Below, one piece after another: positions 34,544-41,953 of a stretch of DNA of 64,000 bases (positions are counted from its first letter, which is position 1; every line of letters starts with the position of its first letter). The stretch is from CAZEPJ01 sp964514105 (GTDB lineage: Bacteria; Desulfobacterota; Desulfocorpusculales; Desulfocorpusculum): NCBI GenBank assembly GCA_964514105.1, contig CAZEPJ010000002.1, forward strand, positions 1 through 64,000. The letters run 5' to 3'. Both the position numbers and the translations under genes were made by a program. The notes under the pieces are model-generated. The model was given only the letters and a program-made list of their open reading frames with translations, had not been told where the DNA came from and ran no database searches.

Positions 34544-35248
34544 TCAGAACTTCTCCCGGATCACCTTCTGCTTGAGCTTGCCGATGGCCCAGGTGGGGTT
34601 GAGCCCCTTGGGGCAGGCCTCGTGGCAATTGAAGATGGTATGGCAGCGCCACAGGCCGTGCTTGTTGTCCAGGATGACCAGTCGTTCCTGGGTCCCCTCA
34701 TCCCTGGAGTCGAACACGAACCGGTACGCCTTGAGCATGGCCGCCGGCCCCAGGAAGTCCTCGTCCGCCCAGTACGAGGGGCAGGAGGAGGTGCAGCAGC
34801 CGCACAGGATGCACTCGTAAGACCCGTCCAGGAGCTTGCGCTCCTCGGGGCTCTGGAGGCGCTCTTTGTCCGTTGGTGGCGTCCCGGCGATGAAGTAGGG
34901 CTTGACGGCCCGGTACCTCTCGTAGAAGGGCTCCATGTCCACGATGAGGTCCTTGATGATCGGGAAGGACCGCAGCGGCTCCACCCAGATGACCTCCCCC
35001 CGGAGGGTCTCCACCTGGGACTCGCACGCCAGGTTGTTCTTACCGTTGATGGTCATGGCGCAGGAGCCGCAGATCCCGTGGCGGCACGACCTGCGGTATG
35101 CCAGGCAGCCGTCTTGACGCCACTTGATCTCGTTGAGGGCGTCGAGGACCGTGGAGCCCTTGGGGCACTCCACCTGGTAGTCCCGGTAGCCGGGTTGGGT
35201 ATCCACCTCGGGATTGAACCGAAAGACGCGAAATGTGCGAATGCTCAT
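34544..35248 (-). CDS. sdhB: succinate dehydrogenase iron-sulfur subunit
   Basis: This 234-residue subunit carries electrons from the flavoprotein to quinone. Motifs for [2Fe-2S] (SCRHGICGSCAM plus an earlier or later cysteine), [4Fe-4S] (CILCGCCTSSCP) and [3Fe-4S] (CHTIFNCHEACPKGLNP) are all present. The conserved SYWADEDFLGPAA segment and the C-terminal AIGKLKQKVI match proteobacterial SdhB. It lies 178 bases after sdhA, and that gap contains inverted repeats. Confidence 0.95.
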   Translation of the reverse strand: MSIRTFRVFRFNPEVDTQPGYRDYQVECPKGSTVLDALNEIKWRQDGCLAYRRSCRHGICGSCAMTINGKNNLACESQVETLRGEVIWVEPLRSFPIIKDLIVDMEPFYERYRAVKPYFIAGTPPTDKERLQSPEERKLLDGSYECILCGCCTSSCPSYWADEDFLGPAAMLKAYRFVFDSRDEGTQERLVILDNKHGLWRCHTIFNCHEACPKGLNPTWAIGKLKQKVIREKF

Positions 35249-35337
35249 GGGAGCGGCCTCCTGGGATTCGGTACGACCTGTTCTTCGGCCTGAGAGGGCA
35301 GGGGTCCTCCCTTTGGCCTCCTGGTCCGTTGATCGCT

Positions 35338-35425
35338 GTCCGTCGTCAGTGGTCCGTCGTTCGTTGTCAGATCTCGGCCCTTCGACACGCCAAGTCAATG
35401 GACGACGGACTGCCAACGACGGACG
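35338..35425. repeat. imperfect inverted repeat in the sdhA-sdhB gap
   Basis: The arm at about 35338-35362 contains GTCCGTCGT twice (GTCCGTCGTCAG then GGTCCGTCGTT). The arm at about 35399-35425 contains the complementary ACGACGGAC twice. Each arm is about 25 bases. In the polycistronic message it would fold into an imperfect hairpin between the coding regions of sdhA and sdhB. Related sequence occurs upstream of sdhC. Confidence 0.6.
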
Positions 35426-35426
35426 G

Positions 35427-37166
35427 TCAGTACTTCCTCTCCTCCGGCTGGAAGCGGGTGACGACCACGGGTTTGTAGTCCAGGCGGATGCCGTCTCCGT
35501 CCTTCCAGGCCAGGGTGTGCTTCTGCCAGTTTCGGTCGTCGCGCTTGGGGAAGTCCTTTCGGAAGTGGGCCCCGCGGCTCTCGGTGCGGGCGATTCCGCC
35601 CACAACAATGGGCTCCACGAAGTCCAGCATGCTGCCCAGCTCCACGGCCTCCATGAGCTCGGTGTTGAAGATCCGGGTCTTGTCATGGACGCGCATCCTG
35701 CGGTAGCGCTCCTGGAGCTCCTTGACGGTCTTGAGACACTCTCGCATGGTCTCGTCGCGGCGGAAGACCGCCATCTTCTCGGTCATGGTCTGCTGGAGGG
35801 TGTCCCGGATGTCTGCCGCGGATTCGGTGCCGGTCCCCTCCAGGATGCCCCGGATCCTCGCCACGGCCGGCTCGGTCGCATCCGCCGGGAGATCCACGAA
35901 CTGCTTCTCGTGCCGCAGATACTTGAGCAGGGCCACCCCCGCCCTTCGGCCGTACACGCAGCACTCCAGGGTGGAGTTTGTCCCCAGGCGATTGGCGCCG
36001 TGGTTGGAGACGCAGGCGCATTCGCCGGCCGCGAAGAGTCCCTCCACGACCTCGTTCTGGGCGTTCCTGATGACCTGGGTGTCGATGTTGGTGGGGATCC
36101 CGCCCATGGAGTAGTGGGCCGTTGGGAGGATGGGGATCGGCTCCCTGATGCAGTCCACGCCCGTGAACTTGAGGGCCAGCTCGTGGATCTGGGGCAGCGC
36201 CTCCATGATCTTGGCCTCGCCCAGGTGCCGCACGTCGATATGGACGAAAGGCTGGCCGTTGATGCCCCTTCCCTCGTCCAGCTCGGTCTGGATGGAGCGG
36301 GAGACCACGTCCCGGGGGGCGAGCTCCATCTTCTCGGGGGCGTAGGTCTTCATGAAGCGCTCCCCGAGGCTGTTGAAGAGGTACCCGCCCTCGCCCCGGG
36401 CCCCCTCGGTGACCAGGACCCCGGACGGGTACAGGCCGGTGGGGTGAAACTGCACGAACTCCATGTCCTCCAGGGGGAGCCCGGCCCGCAGGATGAGGCT
36501 CAGGCCGTCGCCGGTGTTGGCGTGGGAGTTGGAGGTCACCTTCCAGGCCCGGGCGTACCCCCCCGTGGCGAACAGGACGGCCTTGGCCTGGAACAGGTGA
36601 AGCCCCCCCCGGCGCAGGTCCCAGGCCACCAGGCCCCGGCAGGCCCCCTCGTGCATGATCAGGTGGACCGTGAAGAACTCGTCGTAGAACCGCACGTCCT
36701 GCTTGACGCAGGTCTCGTACAGGGTGTGGAGCTGCACGTGGCCGGTGCGGTCGGCGGCGTGGCAGGCGCGTTTCTGGGGGCCCTTGCCGAAGTTGCTGAA
36801 ATGGCCGCCGAAGGGGCGCTGGGAGATCCTTCCCTCCTGGGTGCGGGAGAACGGGACCCCCAGATGCTCGCACTCGTAGATCACCAGGGGGGCCTCCCGG
36901 CACAGGATCTCCTGGGCGTCCTGGTCGCCCAGGTAATCGCTGCCCCGCACCGTGTCGTACATGTGCCACTCCCAACGGTCCTCCATCATGTTTCCCAGGG
37001 CCGCTGCGCACCCGCCCTGGGCCGCCCCGGAATGGGAGCGGGTGGGGAAGACCTTGCTGACCACCGCGGTGTCAAACTCTCTGCTGGTGTACAGACCGGC
37101 GAACAGCCCGGCCAGTCCCGACCCCACGATGACCACGTCGTGTCGATGGACCTGGATCTGTTCCAT
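35427..37166 (-). CDS. sdhA: succinate dehydrogenase flavoprotein subunit
   Basis: This 579-residue FAD protein oxidises succinate to fumarate. The dinucleotide fold is VVIVGSGLAGLFAG (11-24). His45 in FPTRSHSGAAQGG is the expected covalent-FAD histidine. The active site includes FVQFHPTGLYPSG, RDVVSRSI, HYSMGGI and GECACVSNHGANRLG. AAGGAGG lies before the chosen ATG. It follows sdhD after 112 bases. The sequence type is that of proteobacterial quinone-linked SdhA. Confidence 0.95.
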   Translation of the reverse strand: MEQIQVHRHDVVIVGSGLAGLFAGLYTSREFDTAVVSKVFPTRSHSGAAQGGCAAALGNMMEDRWEWHMYDTVRGSDYLGDQDAQEILCREAPLVIYECEHLGVPFSRTQEGRISQRPFGGHFSNFGKGPQKRACHAADRTGHVQLHTLYETCVKQDVRFYDEFFTVHLIMHEGACRGLVAWDLRRGGLHLFQAKAVLFATGGYARAWKVTSNSHANTGDGLSLILRAGLPLEDMEFVQFHPTGLYPSGVLVTEGARGEGGYLFNSLGERFMKTYAPEKMELAPRDVVSRSIQTELDEGRGINGQPFVHIDVRHLGEAKIMEALPQIHELALKFTGVDCIREPIPILPTAHYSMGGIPTNIDTQVIRNAQNEVVEGLFAAGECACVSNHGANRLGTNSTLECCVYGRRAGVALLKYLRHEKQFVDLPADATEPAVARIRGILEGTGTESAADIRDTLQQTMTEKMAVFRRDETMRECLKTVKELQERYRRMRVHDKTRIFNTELMEAVELGSMLDFVEPIVVGGIARTESRGAHFRKDFPKRDDRNWQKHTLAWKDGDGIRLDYKPVVVTRFQPEERKY

Positions 37167-37278
37167 GAAGCCTCCTTGGGACACTTGGAGGCCGAGGCCC
37201 AGGCGGAGGACCAATAGTACAATCAACCCCTTCCTTCATCCGCCTGATTTCCCTGCGCCCTCGCCTCCGCCGTAGCCT

Positions 37279-37644
37279 TCATCGGATCCCGGCCGGGAAG
37301 CCGATGATGGTGATGGACCCCAGGCCCAGCATGAGCAGGGCCAGCATGGCCAGGGCCCCGAAGATGCCCACCCGAAGCCCGTCCTTGCGCACGTAGTCCT
37401 GAACGATCATCCAGATGCCGTTGAGGCCGTGGTACACGCAAAGCAGCAGGAAGAACAGGTAGAACAGCTTCCACAAAGGATGGGCCATGCGGCCCGCCAC
37501 CCACTGAAAAGTGAGCCCCCCAGCGGGGACCGTGTAATGGGCGATGACGGTGTGCAGGGTCAGGAGAAAGACCAGCGTGATCCCCGTCACCCGCTGCATG
37601 AGCCAATGGATGGCCCCTCCGCTCTGAATGCCCTGGTTTCTCAT
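37279..37644 (-). CDS. sdhD: succinate dehydrogenase membrane anchor subunit SdhD
   Basis: This 121-residue protein has three transmembrane segments. The second carries LLLCVYHGLNGIWMIVQDYV, like the E. coli SdhD stretch with the haem-ligand histidine and the quinone-site aspartate-tyrosine pair. A GTG at 37662 overlapping the sdhC region is possible, but AGGAGG sits five bases before the ATG used here. It anchors SdhAB to the inner membrane together with SdhC. Confidence 0.88.
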   Translation of the reverse strand: MRNQGIQSGGAIHWLMQRVTGITLVFLLTLHTVIAHYTVPAGGLTFQWVAGRMAHPLWKLFYLFFLLLCVYHGLNGIWMIVQDYVRKDGLRVGIFGALAMLALLMLGLGSITIIGFPAGIR

Positions 37645-37658
37645 GGCGTCCTCCTGGC

Positions 37659-38009
37659 TCACAGATGGGAGAGGATGGGGACGGCCGCGGCAACGAAGAT
37701 CACCCCGCCCACGGCCACCATGGCCCAGAAGAGGCGCTTCTGGGCGTACACGCCCCAGCCCAGGTCCACCACGCAGATGCGGATGCCGTTGAGGCCGTGA
37801 AAGAGCAGGCAGCCGATGAGCCCCAGCTCCAGGAGCTTGTTGAGGGGGTTCTCGGCCAGCCGGACGAAGAAGAACGACTCGAAGGCCTCCCGGCCCAGCC
37901 CCAGGTGGCTCAGGACGAAGAGGTGCATGAGAAGAAAGATCACGATGAGGACCCCTGAGATCCGCATCAGGAGCCAGGCGATGAATCCGATGTCCCAGCG
38001 GTACCGCAT
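37659..38009 (-). CDS. sdhC: succinate dehydrogenase cytochrome b subunit SdhC
   Basis: This 116-residue protein has three transmembrane segments (FIAWLLMRISGVLIVIFLLM, an LIGCLLFHGLNGIRICVVDL segment and a C-terminal FWAMVAVGGVIFVAAAVP). The middle one holds the histidine expected to ligate haem b, and the SGVLIV region follows the usual Ser-Arg quinone-site pattern. It is the first sdh gene, with sdhD 14 bases downstream. It is short, as is common for anchors of this type. Confidence 0.87.
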   Translation of the reverse strand: MRYRWDIGFIAWLLMRISGVLIVIFLLMHLFVLSHLGLGREAFESFFFVRLAENPLNKLLELGLIGCLLFHGLNGIRICVVDLGWGVYAQKRLFWAMVAVGGVIFVAAAVPILSHL

Positions 38010-38067
38010 GACTTGTCCCCCTTTGCCAAAGGAATGATCAGCTTGGGATCACACCCTTCCATGGCGA

Positions 38068-38151
38068 CTGTCCGTCGTCCGTGGTCCATGGTCCGTTCTC
38101 AAACCCCGAACCACGCGCCTCCCACCGGTGCCCGCGATGGACCACGGACAG
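38068..38151. repeat. inverted repeat upstream of sdhC
   Basis: CTGTCCG, TCGTCCG and TGGTCCAT run together at 38068-38089. ATGGACCACGGACAG at 38137-38151 is complementary to the same sequence with the central seven bases missing. It lies in the 161-base gap between the fumarase beta gene and sdhC, and shares GTCCGTCGT with the repeat between sdhA and sdhB. Confidence 0.6.
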
Positions 38152-38170
38152 CGCACTGGGTTCGCTCCTT

Positions 38171-38731
38171 TCACGACTTGCGCGCGTAGCGCCTCACGCC
38201 CTCGTCGTACAGGTCGTTGCCCAGTACGTCGTTGACCACCATGACCGGGAAGTCCCGGACCACCAGCCTTCGGATGGCCTCGGGACCCAGGTCCTCGTAT
38301 GCCACGATCCGGGACTCGAGGATGGACCGGGCGAGCAGGGCACCCGCCCCTCCCGTGGCCCCGAAGTACACCGCCTTGTGCTTGACCATGGCCGCCACCA
38401 CCTCGGGGGCCCGCTTTCCCTTGCCGATCATCCCCTTGAGCCCCAGCTCCATGAGCTTGGGCGCATAGGCATCCATGCGGTAGCTGGTTGTGGGGCCGGC
38501 CGATCCGATGGGGCGCCCGGGCTTGGCCGGGGTGGGCCCCACGTAGTAGATGACCTGGCCCTGGATGTCCAGGGGAAGGGCGTTGCCGGCGAGGATCAGG
38601 TCCATGAGACGCTTGTGGGCTGCGTCCCGTCCCGTGTAGATGACCCCGCTGAGCAGGACCTTGTGTCCGATGCGAAGAGGCTCCAGCGATGCGTCGGTCA
38701 GCGGGGTGGTGAGTCGGATCATGTCGGTCAT
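38171..38731 (-). CDS. class I fumarate hydratase, beta subunit
   Basis: This 186-residue protein is the C-terminal domain of the iron-sulfur fumarase/tartrate dehydratase family as a separate gene. Family segments are GHKVLLSGVIYTGRDAAHKR, YVGPTPAKPGRPIGSAGPTTSYRMD, MIGKGKRAPEV and the AVYFGATGGAGALL segment. With the alpha subunit it hydrates fumarate to malate. Two-subunit class I fumarases are typical of anaerobes. L-tartrate dehydratase activity is an alternative, but the sdh/suc setting supports fumarase. Confidence 0.92.
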   Translation of the reverse strand: MTDMIRLTTPLTDASLEPLRIGHKVLLSGVIYTGRDAAHKRLMDLILAGNALPLDIQGQVIYYVGPTPAKPGRPIGSAGPTTSYRMDAYAPKLMELGLKGMIGKGKRAPEVVAAMVKHKAVYFGATGGAGALLARSILESRIVAYEDLGPEAIRRLVVRDFPVMVVNDVLGNDLYDEGVRRYARKS

Positions 38732-38756
38732 GGTGCGTCCCCTCCCAGGCTGCGGG

Positions 38757-39596
38757 CTACAGGCTAGCGTCCTTGTGCCGGTTGGCGTGGCACTGGATGT
38801 TGACGGCCACGGGCAGGCTCGCGATGTGGCAGGGCATCATCTCCGCGTGGACCGCTAGGGCCGTGCACCGGCCGCCGTACCCCTGGGGGCCGATGCCCAA
38901 CTCGTTGATGCGCGCCAGGATCTCCGCCTCCAGTGCGGCCACCTCGGGATCGGGGTTGGGGGCGCCCAGGGTGCGCAGCAGGGCCCGCTTGGCCAGGTAG
39001 GCCGTCTTCTCAAAGGTCCCTCCGATACCCACCCCCACCACGATGGGGGGACAGGGGTTGGAGCTGGACTCTCGCACACGCTGGACCACGTAGTCCACGA
39101 TGCCCGCCTTTCCCACCGACGGGGTGAGCATCATGACGCGGCTCATGTTCTCGCTGCCGGCTCCCTTGGGCACGGCCCATATCCTGAGGCGGTCCCCGGG
39201 GACCAGCTCCAGGTGAATCATGGCCGGGGTGTTGTCCCCCGTATTCACCCGGGAAAAGGGGTGGCAGGCGGAATTGCGCAGATAGCCGTCCTTGTACCCC
39301 TGGCGGACGCCCTCCTGGATGGCGTCGTACAGGTATCCCCCCGCGATGTGGACATCCTGCCCCAGCTCGGCGAACACCACGGCCAGCCCCGTGTCCTGGC
39401 ACATGGGGACCTGTTCGTCCCGGGCAATCCTGGCGTTCTCCCGCAACTCCTGAAACACCGCCTTGGCCGCGGGAGACTCCTCGACCTCCTGGGCCCGGGC
39501 AAAGGCCTCCAGCACGTCCTCCCCCAGGTCCGTGGCGGCTTCCATGAACAGCCGACGGACCGTCTGGACGACTTGATCCGCATGGATCTCTCTCAT
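38757..39596 (-). CDS. class I fumarate hydratase, alpha subunit
   Basis: This 279-residue subunit carries the catalytic [4Fe-4S] cluster. Expected cysteines are in PMCQDTGLAVVF, SSSNPCPPIVVG and VNIQCHANRHKD. Other family segments are RVNTGDNTPAMIH, PKGAGSENMS and GIGPQGYGGRCTALAVH. Its ATG overlaps the stop of the TetR gene by one base, so it is translationally coupled to the regulator. It is the first enzyme of the propionate/TCA run, with the beta subunit following after 25 bases. Confidence 0.93.
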   Translation of the reverse strand: MREIHADQVVQTVRRLFMEAATDLGEDVLEAFARAQEVEESPAAKAVFQELRENARIARDEQVPMCQDTGLAVVFAELGQDVHIAGGYLYDAIQEGVRQGYKDGYLRNSACHPFSRVNTGDNTPAMIHLELVPGDRLRIWAVPKGAGSENMSRVMMLTPSVGKAGIVDYVVQRVRESSSNPCPPIVVGVGIGGTFEKTAYLAKRALLRTLGAPNPDPEVAALEAEILARINELGIGPQGYGGRCTALAVHAEMMPCHIASLPVAVNIQCHANRHKDASL

Positions 39597-40231
39597 CACT
39601 TGACCTCCTCCATGGGGGGCAGGGCCCGAATGCGCCGGATGAGCCCCCCTGCCTGATCCCGGACCAGGTAATCGATGACCTGCTGTCGCGTGAACGCGGG
39701 TCTGAGGATCCAGCGGCGGATCACCCCGAAGACGCCGCTGTATACGAGGAAGTTGGCCTCCAGAAACGGGTCCATGTCGCCGGCCCCGCCCACGGCCTCC
39801 TCGATGATCCGCTGGAAATGCTCCACGATCTCCGCTTCCTGCCGGAGGATGATCTTGAGGTAGTCCTGCCGAACGTACTTGGCCTGGGTGTAAGAGAGCA
39901 TCACCTGGTCCTCCAGGTCCATGGCGCTTTCCACAAAGGCCCGGTACGTCTCTTCCAGCCGCGCCAGCGGGTCGAGCTGGTGGAAGGACTGACACTTGAT
40001 CCTGCCGTAGAAGGACTTGACGTAATTCTCGAAGAAGAGATAGAGGATGTCGTCCTTGCTCTTGACGTAGTCGTAGATGCTCCCAAGGCCGATGCCCGCC
40101 TCCTCCGCGATCTCCCGGACCGTCGCCTTGTGGTACCCCTTTTCCTTGAACACCCGTATGGCGCCCTCGATGATCTGACGGCGCTTCTCGTCGATGAGCT
40201 GCTGGTCCTTGACCTTGGATTCGACCTGCAT
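39596..40231 (-). CDS. TetR/AcrR-family transcriptional regulator
   Basis: This 211-residue regulator has an N-terminal helix-turn-helix (TVREIAEEAGIGLGSIYDYV, about 38-57) followed by KSKDDILYLFF and an all-helical ligand domain. TetR proteins usually repress and are released by small ligands; relatives that control fatty-acid or acyl-CoA metabolism bind acyl-CoA. An ATG 57 bases earlier lies inside the operator repeats and would add an unrelated serine-rich tail, so the internal ATG is preferred. It heads the fumarase-sdh-suc-propionyl run and overlaps the first fumarase gene. The two repeats at its promoter suggest autoregulation. Confidence 0.9.
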   Translation of the reverse strand: MQVESKVKDQQLIDEKRRQIIEGAIRVFKEKGYHKATVREIAEEAGIGLGSIYDYVKSKDDILYLFFENYVKSFYGRIKCQSFHQLDPLARLEETYRAFVESAMDLEDQVMLSYTQAKYVRQDYLKIILRQEAEIVEHFQRIIEEAVGGAGDMDPFLEANFLVYSGVFGVIRRWILRPAFTRQQVIDYLVRDQAGGLIRRIRALPPMEEVK

Positions 40232-40274
40232 GGCCCCTGGGACCCGCTTCTGGAATGACGAACCAGATGAGGGA

Positions 40275-40312
40275 GAACAAACGTTCATTCGTGCCCGAAC
40301 AAACGTTCATTC
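40275..40312 (-). promoter_or_regulatory. putative TetR operator: two 16-bp direct repeats
   Basis: GAACAAACGTTCATTC occurs perfectly twice, at 40275-40290 and 40297-40312. The period is 22 bases, close to two helical turns, so two bound dimers would sit on one face. Each copy has internal symmetry (AACGTT; GAAC...GTTC). The repeats begin at the -10 box and cover the transcription start and early leader of the TetR-headed operon, which is ideal for repression. Confidence 0.8.
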
Positions 40313-40340
40313 ATGATAGACAAGGACCTTCGTTTGTCAA
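40313..40340 (-). promoter_or_regulatory. promoter of the TetR-fumarase-sdh-suc-methylmalonyl-CoA cluster
   Basis: On the minus strand a perfect -35 TTGACA (40340-40335) is followed after 16 bases by TATCAT (40318-40313), five of six to consensus. Transcription would begin near 40306, within the operator repeats. Confidence 0.75.
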
Positions 40341-40764
40341 GGGGTTTCTGGCTCCGCCGGACCCTTGCCTTTGAGGCTGACTCGATCCGGAGCAAAGCAG
40401 ACTTGGAGCAAGCCTGGGGGACATTACGTGCCGATCAACATCTCCATCCAGGGCGTCCCCCACTGGTGCACAGCGGTGCCTCGTTGTTGGCAAGGCGGGG
40501 GCAGGGACGATGGGCTCAACCCCAGATGGCGCGCCACCCCCGCGCCCGCGTGCCCCATCGGTCCTTCCGCCAGCCTGGAAAGGCAGCCTGCGCACGCTGT
40601 TGCCCCACGGCCCATGGCGCGGTGCAGCGCCCGATGGAGATCCAGTCTGGGCTGTGTTGGCATGGCGCGAATTTATCATCCCCCCCCGCCACCTTCGACG
40701 CCATGTGGAGCCAACGTCCCCCACGGCAATAATCATATTGCAGCCATGCACGGCCGCGTTTTCC
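40341..40764. other. gene-free region between divergent promoters
   Basis: About 420 bases separate the TetR promoter from the vor promoter. Several frames are open by chance, but none has a good ribosome site, a recognisable protein or the codon pattern of the neighbours. No tRNA-like or clear small-RNA fold was seen. It may hold further regulatory sites or decayed sequence. Confidence 0.5.
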
Positions 40765-40793
40765 TTGACGCACCATTTGGGTTTTTCTAGAAT
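40765..40793 (+). promoter_or_regulatory. promoter of the vor/TRAP operon
   Basis: TTGACG (40765-40770) and TAGAAT (40788-40793) are separated by exactly 17 bases, each five of six to consensus. Transcription would start near 40800, giving a leader of about 60 bases to the GTG start of the alpha subunit. Confidence 0.65.
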
Positions 40794-40861
40794 AATGGCT
40801 TCGACTGCGAAGGCACACGGGAGTTCTTGTTTCCCAATCCATTCATGGTCTGAGGTGACAG

Positions 40862-41953
40862 GTGCCAAGCGAACGGATGCTCATGCGGGGTTCCAACGTC
40901 GTGGGCGAGGCCGCCGTCAGGGCGGGGTGCCGGTACTATTTCGGCTATCCCATCACGCCCCAGAACGAGCTGCCCGAGTACCTCTCGGGCAGGCTGCCCG
41001 AGGTGGGGGGCACGTTCATCCAGGCGGAGAGCGAGATCGCCTCCATCAACATGGTCATCGGGGCCTCGGTGTCGGGCGGGAGGACCATGACCTCCTCCTC
41101 GTCCCCGGGGATCAGCCTCAAACAGGAGGGGATCTCGTACCTGTGCGGTCAGGAGCTCCCGGCGGTCATCGTCAACATGATGCGGGGCGGACCGGGCCTG
41201 GGGAACATCGCCCCGTCCCAGGCCGACTACTTCCAGGCCACACGGGGAGGCGGGCACGGCGACTACCGCATGCTGGTCCTGGCCCCGGCCAGTTGCCAGG
41301 AGCTGGCCGAGCTGACCTTCCTGGCCTTCCAACTGGCCGACGAGTACCGCAACCCGGTCATGCTGCTGGGAGACGGCCTCATGGGCCAGATGATGGAGCC
41401 CGTGGTCTTCCCGGACCCCATCGACCCCAAGGACCTTCCCCCCAAGGACTACATCCTCGACGGATGCCAGGGCCGGCCGCCCCGGGCCATCTTCTCCATG
41501 CTGCTGGATCCCCCCACCCTCAACCGGCACAACCGGCACCTCCAGGAGAAATACGACCGCATGAGCGAGCGGGAGGTGCGGCACGACACGTACCTGATCG
41601 AAGACGCCCAGATCATCGTCGTGGCCTACGGCACGGCCTCCCGCATCGCCAAGGGCGGCGTCAACCGCCTGCGGCGGGAGGGTCACAAGGTGGGGCTCTT
41701 CCGGCCCATCAGTCTGTGGCCGTTTCCCAAACTGGCGTTGAGGGCCCTCGCCCGGCCCGGGGTGAAGATCGCCACCTTTGAGCTGAGCATGGGCCAGATG
41801 GTGGAGGACGTGGTCCTCTCCGTGGGGCCGCGATCCGAGATTTACTTCCACGGCATCCCGGGGGGCGTCATCCCCACGCCGGCCGATGTGGCGGATTTCA
41901 TCCATTCGGTGATCGCCCAGGACGGTCGGGTGGGCAGGAGGGTGGAGATATGA
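40862..41953 (+). CDS. vorB: 2-oxoacid:ferredoxin oxidoreductase alpha subunit (VorB type)
   Basis: This 363-residue alpha subunit has the pyrimidine-binding half of the TPP enzyme (GEAAVRAGCRYYFGYPITPQ) and PGISLKQEGISYLCGQELPA. The long GGPGLGNIAPSQADYF and KYDRMSEREVRHD segments are typical of VorB proteins annotated as 3-methyl-2-oxobutanoate (branched-chain) oxidoreductase. These enzymes decarboxylate a 2-oxoacid to acyl-CoA and reduce ferredoxin. The GTG start has GAGGTG upstream. No delta ferredoxin gene is present in this operon. Substrate specificity is inferred by family resemblance only. Confidence 0.85.
   Translation: MPSERMLMRGSNVVGEAAVRAGCRYYFGYPITPQNELPEYLSGRLPEVGGTFIQAESEIASINMVIGASVSGGRTMTSSSSPGISLKQEGISYLCGQELPAVIVNMMRGGPGLGNIAPSQADYFQATRGGGHGDYRMLVLAPASCQELAELTFLAFQLADEYRNPVMLLGDGLMGQMMEPVVFPDPIDPKDLPPKDYILDGCQGRPPRAIFSMLLDPPTLNRHNRHLQEKYDRMSEREVRHDTYLIEDAQIIVVAYGTASRIAKGGVNRLRREGHKVGLFRPISLWPFPKLALRALARPGVKIATFELSMGQMVEDVVLSVGPRSEIYFHGIPGGVIPTPADVADFIHSVIAQDGRVGRRVEI

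Noticed and set aside
35214..37217. 667-residue plus-strand open frame
   Set aside because: Shadow of sdhA; the minus-strand protein has all SdhA motifs.
38068..38151. CRISPR-like repeat
   Set aside because: Only short, partly inverted units with no regular spacers and no cas genes.
40232..40288. N-terminal extension of the TetR regulator from 40288
   Set aside because: The codons overlap the operator repeat and transcription start; TetR proteins rarely have such a tail, and the internal ATG is adequate.
40313..40790. Plus- and minus-strand open frames of about 140-185 codons in the gap before vorB
   Set aside because: No ribosome sites, no domains, and the frames overlap each other on both strands with unlike codon use.
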